From Xenorhabdus doucetiae (GTDB lineage Bacteria; Pseudomonadota; Gammaproteobacteria; Enterobacterales; Enterobacteriaceae), in the NCBI RefSeq assembly GCF_000968195.1, contig NZ_FO704550.1:124001-188000 (forward strand): a DNA stretch of 64,000 nt, in the 5' to 3' direction. Of the stretch, positions 62,590 to 64,000 are shown piece after piece. Both the position numbers and the translations under genes were made by a program. A model generated the notes under the pieces. The model did no database searches and was not told the origin of the DNA. It worked only from the letters and a program-made list of their open reading frames with translations. Numbering within the stretch: position 1 is the stretch's first letter; every line of letters begins with the position of its first letter.

Positions 62590-62883
62590 CAAGGTGAGCT
62601 TCAGCCGTTTCAAGGCGTAATGGATAGCAGACTGTGAAACCCCCAGACGTTTTGCTCTTTCCCATTGATAGTCATCGGGATAATTTCGGACATCGGCAAT
62701 AAGTGTTTCGTCACTCATTTTCGTGGGCGGTTTATCCCGTGTCATACAGGGTTCTATTTTATTGCACCACCGAAACAGAGTGCGGATAGAGACCTCAAAG
62801 TGGGTGCTCGTTTGTTCGAACGTCAACGAATGCTTGTCTTTGTATGCCAAAACTCTTTTTCGGAAATCGAGACTGTAACCCAT
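62566..62883 (-). CDS. IS630 transposase, first frame (HTH part)
   Basis: The 105-residue frame MGYSLDFRKRVLAYKDKHSL ... RAKRLGVSQSAIHYALKRLK is the typical OrfA of two-frame IS630 elements, with two helix-turn-helix parts. It ends just after eight As (KK AAA AAC region), where a frameshift would enter the second frame. Such slippage is known for some IS630 members. Confidence 0.8.
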   Translation of the reverse strand: MGYSLDFRKRVLAYKDKHSLTFEQTSTHFEVSIRTLFRWCNKIEPCMTRDKPPTKMSDETLIADVRNYPDDYQWERAKRLGVSQSAIHYALKRLKLTLKKNAKTP

Positions 62884-62944
62884 TTCAACTCTACCTTGTC
62901 ATTGGAATTTGGGTATTATGACACAGTATTATGATTCTGCTATA

Positions 62945-63301
62945 TCTGATGTTTTGCAGTATGTCTTCGGGAAGTTATTGGGCAAACGCCCGATTGTGCC
63001 GAAACTGAGTCCGAATAAAACGGTTGAAGGATTTATTGGCGGAATTTTCGTGTCTGCATTGTTGGGAATGTCGTTGTTCTGGGTCACACCTTTCTCTCCG
63101 TGGGAGGCGGGATTGATGTCGTTGGCAATTACCCTGATGGGGTTTATGGGCGGGTTATGTATGTCGGCGATTAAACGGGATAGCGGCGTGAAGGATTTTG
63201 GCGGGATCATTGCAGGCCACGGCGGAATGTTGGATAGAATTGACTCGCTTTGTTTCGCCGCCCCTATATTTTTTCATCTAACGCGCTATTTTTATACCTG
63301 A
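62945..63301 (+). pseudogene. YnbB/CdsA-like CDP-diglyceride synthase, C-terminal part
   Basis: This is the 118-residue C-terminal half of the gene split by the IS630 element. It has DVLQYVFGKLLGKRPIVPKL, the CdsA signature around SPNKTVEGFIGG and SAIKRDSGVKDFGGIIAGHGG, then MLDRIDSLCFAAPIFFHL. These hold the catalytic and metal-binding Asp residues, so alone neither half can work. Codons join in frame with 62033 on removal of the element. A chance ATG at 62909 inside the element gives a readable frame but not a real gene. Confidence 0.85.
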
Positions 63302-63328
63302 GATGGAGTAACCAAAAGGCGGTAGTCA

Positions 63329-64000
63329 ATGAATATCAATTATGGGCGATGGGTCAGTTCCGCTGCGTTGGCGGCCACGGTACTGGCCAGTGTGCTGTTG
63401 ATCGTGAAAATTTTTGCCTGGTGGTTGACGGGATCGGTGAGTTTATTGGCGGCGCTGGTGGATTCTCTGGTCGATTTGGCCGCTTCCCTGACGAATTTTT
63501 TTATCGTGCGCTATTCACTCCAACCGGCGGATAAAGAGCACACTTTCGGGCATGGTAAAGCTGAATCATTGGCAGCGTTGGCGCAAAGTATGTTTATTTC
63601 CGGTTCAGCGATTTTCCTGTTTTTGACGGGCTTTCAGCACCTATATTCCCCCAAGCCGCTGGAACATGCGGCAACCGGGATTGGGGTGATTGTTATTGCC
63701 CTGATTTCCACGATCTGTTTGGTGACCTTCCAAAAATGGGTGATCAGTAAAACGCAAAGTCAGGCGATCCGGGCGGATATGCTGCATTATAAGTCCGACC
63801 TCCTGATGAATGGGGCGATTTTGCTGGCGTTGCTGCTGAGTTGGTATGGTTTTAAACGTGCGGATGCGCTCTTTGCCTTGGGCATTGGGGTTTATATCCT
63901 CTATAGTGCATTACGGATGGGCTATGATGCTGTACAGTCCTTGCTTGACCGTGCCTTGCCGGATGAAGAGCGGCAGGAGATTATTGAGATGATCCGGAAT
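63329..64000 (+). CDS. fieF: ferrous-iron/zinc efflux pump FieF (3' end missing)
   Basis: The first 224 codons of a cation diffusion facilitator (family about 300 residues) run off the window. It begins MNINYGRWVSSAALAATVLA. It shows the metal-binding helix motif LAALVDSLVDLAAS (Asp residues of TM2), the cytoplasmic HTFGHGKAESLAALAQS and the TM5 motif ADMLHYKSDLLMN (His and Asp). It exports Fe2+ and Zn2+ in exchange for protons. In E. coli it follows cpxP directly; here about 3.4 kb intervenes. It starts 28 bases after the split YnbB-like gene. Confidence 0.93.
   Translation, partial: MNINYGRWVSSAALAATVLASVLLIVKIFAWWLTGSVSLLAALVDSLVDLAASLTNFFIVRYSLQPADKEHTFGHGKAESLAALAQSMFISGSAIFLFLTGFQHLYSPKPLEHAATGIGVIVIALISTICLVTFQKWVISKTQSQAIRADMLHYKSDLLMNGAILLALLLSWYGFKRADALFALGIGVYILYSALRMGYDAVQSLLDRALPDEERQEIIEMIRN

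Larger units (their letters stand above)
62034..62942 (-). mobile_element. IS630-family element, inserted in the YnbB-like gene
   Basis: About 0.91 kb with terminal inverted repeats (left TAGCAAAATCAATATAA; inverted right TAGCAGAATCATAATAC). It is flanked by duplicated TA (62032-62033 and 62943-62944). It encodes an IS630 transposase in two overlapping frames on the minus strand with a run of eight As at the join. Removing it with one TA joins CAA-CTA to TCT-GAT and restores the interrupted frame. It differs from the copy at 3025-4137. Confidence 0.88.

Noticed and set aside
62909..62944. Separate start for the C-terminal CdsA fragment
   Set aside because: The first 12 residues come from the IS630 end; the fragment is the tail of the interrupted gene, not a new gene.
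63315..63331. GGCGGTAG just before fieF looks like an ops element
   Set aside because: Only the eight-base core fits; there is no JUMPstart flank, and fieF is not a long surface-polysaccharide operon. Chance match.
1..64000. CRISPR arrays, tRNA or rRNA genes
   Set aside because: No regularly spaced repeats, tRNA-like cloverleaf ends or rRNA text were noticed on either strand.

Overview
The window reads as chromosome of a gamma-proteobacterium of the Enterobacterales, family Morganellaceae, most likely Xenorhabdus or a close relative such as Photorhabdus. The basis is the housekeeping order (yicC-rph-pyrE-slmA-dut-coaBC-radC-rpmBG-mutM-coaD-waaA; waaC-waaF-hldD; kbl-tdh; yibN-secB-gpsA-cysE-trmL; cpxRA-cpxP-fieF), an O-antigen locus lying between secB/trmL and cpxA as known for Proteus and relatives, modest GC with very AT-rich surface-sugar genes, and IS630-type insertions. 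The genus is an inference; no rRNA or tRNA is present to fix it.

Layout. 0-5 kb is accessory DNA: the first codons of a leftward gene with a Fur-box-like site, a RibD/DHFR-like reductase, a PaaX-family regulator, a LysR gene cut by an IS630 element, and a Phd-Doc toxin-antitoxin pair. 5-12 kb is conserved core: yicC, rph-pyrE with an attenuator-like hairpin, slmA, dut, coaBC, radC, rpmB-rpmG. 12-33 kb is an enlarged lipopolysaccharide core locus interleaved with mutM and coaD. It holds three GT4 genes and a heptosyltransferase remnant, waaL, waaE-waaA, a waaQ-wabG-wabH-like operon with a deacetylase, a very AT-rich block (two GT2 genes and a TupA-like ATP-grasp gene) bracketed by inverted repeats, a mig-14-like gene, and waaC-waaF-hldD. 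33-43 kb is kbl-tdh, yibQ-envC, a HipBA pair with a small HTH-less antidote-like gene, then yibN-secB-gpsA-cysE-trmL. Relative to E. coli, gpmI and grxC are absent from their usual places.

43.6-57.1 kb is one leftward O-antigen operon. A sigma70-like promoter and a JUMPstart/ops element (RfaH recruitment) precede wzx, a glycosyltransferase, wzy, manC, manB, a glycosyltransferase, fnlA-fnlB-fnlC, wbuB and an acyltransferase. Together these predict a Wzx/Wzy-dependent O unit with L-FucNAc and mannose (or a GDP-mannose-derived sugar), possibly O-acetylated. It would be flipped by Wzx, polymerised by Wzy and joined by WaaL to the lipid A-core made by the 12-33 kb genes.

57-64 kb holds cpxA-cpxR and divergent cpxP, with a perfect CpxR box between them. 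About 3.4 kb of accessory DNA then separates cpxP from fieF. It contains a two-gene unit whose second product resembles YafO toxins and whose first is an unfamiliar 193-residue protein, followed by a YnbB/CdsA-like gene split by a second IS630 element whose excision restores the frame exactly. No CRISPR array, tRNA or rRNA was found. The strongest candidates for something undescribed are the YafO-like toxin with its unusual partner, the HipBA-plus-antidote operon, and the repeat-bracketed ATP-grasp/GT2 block inside the core locus.
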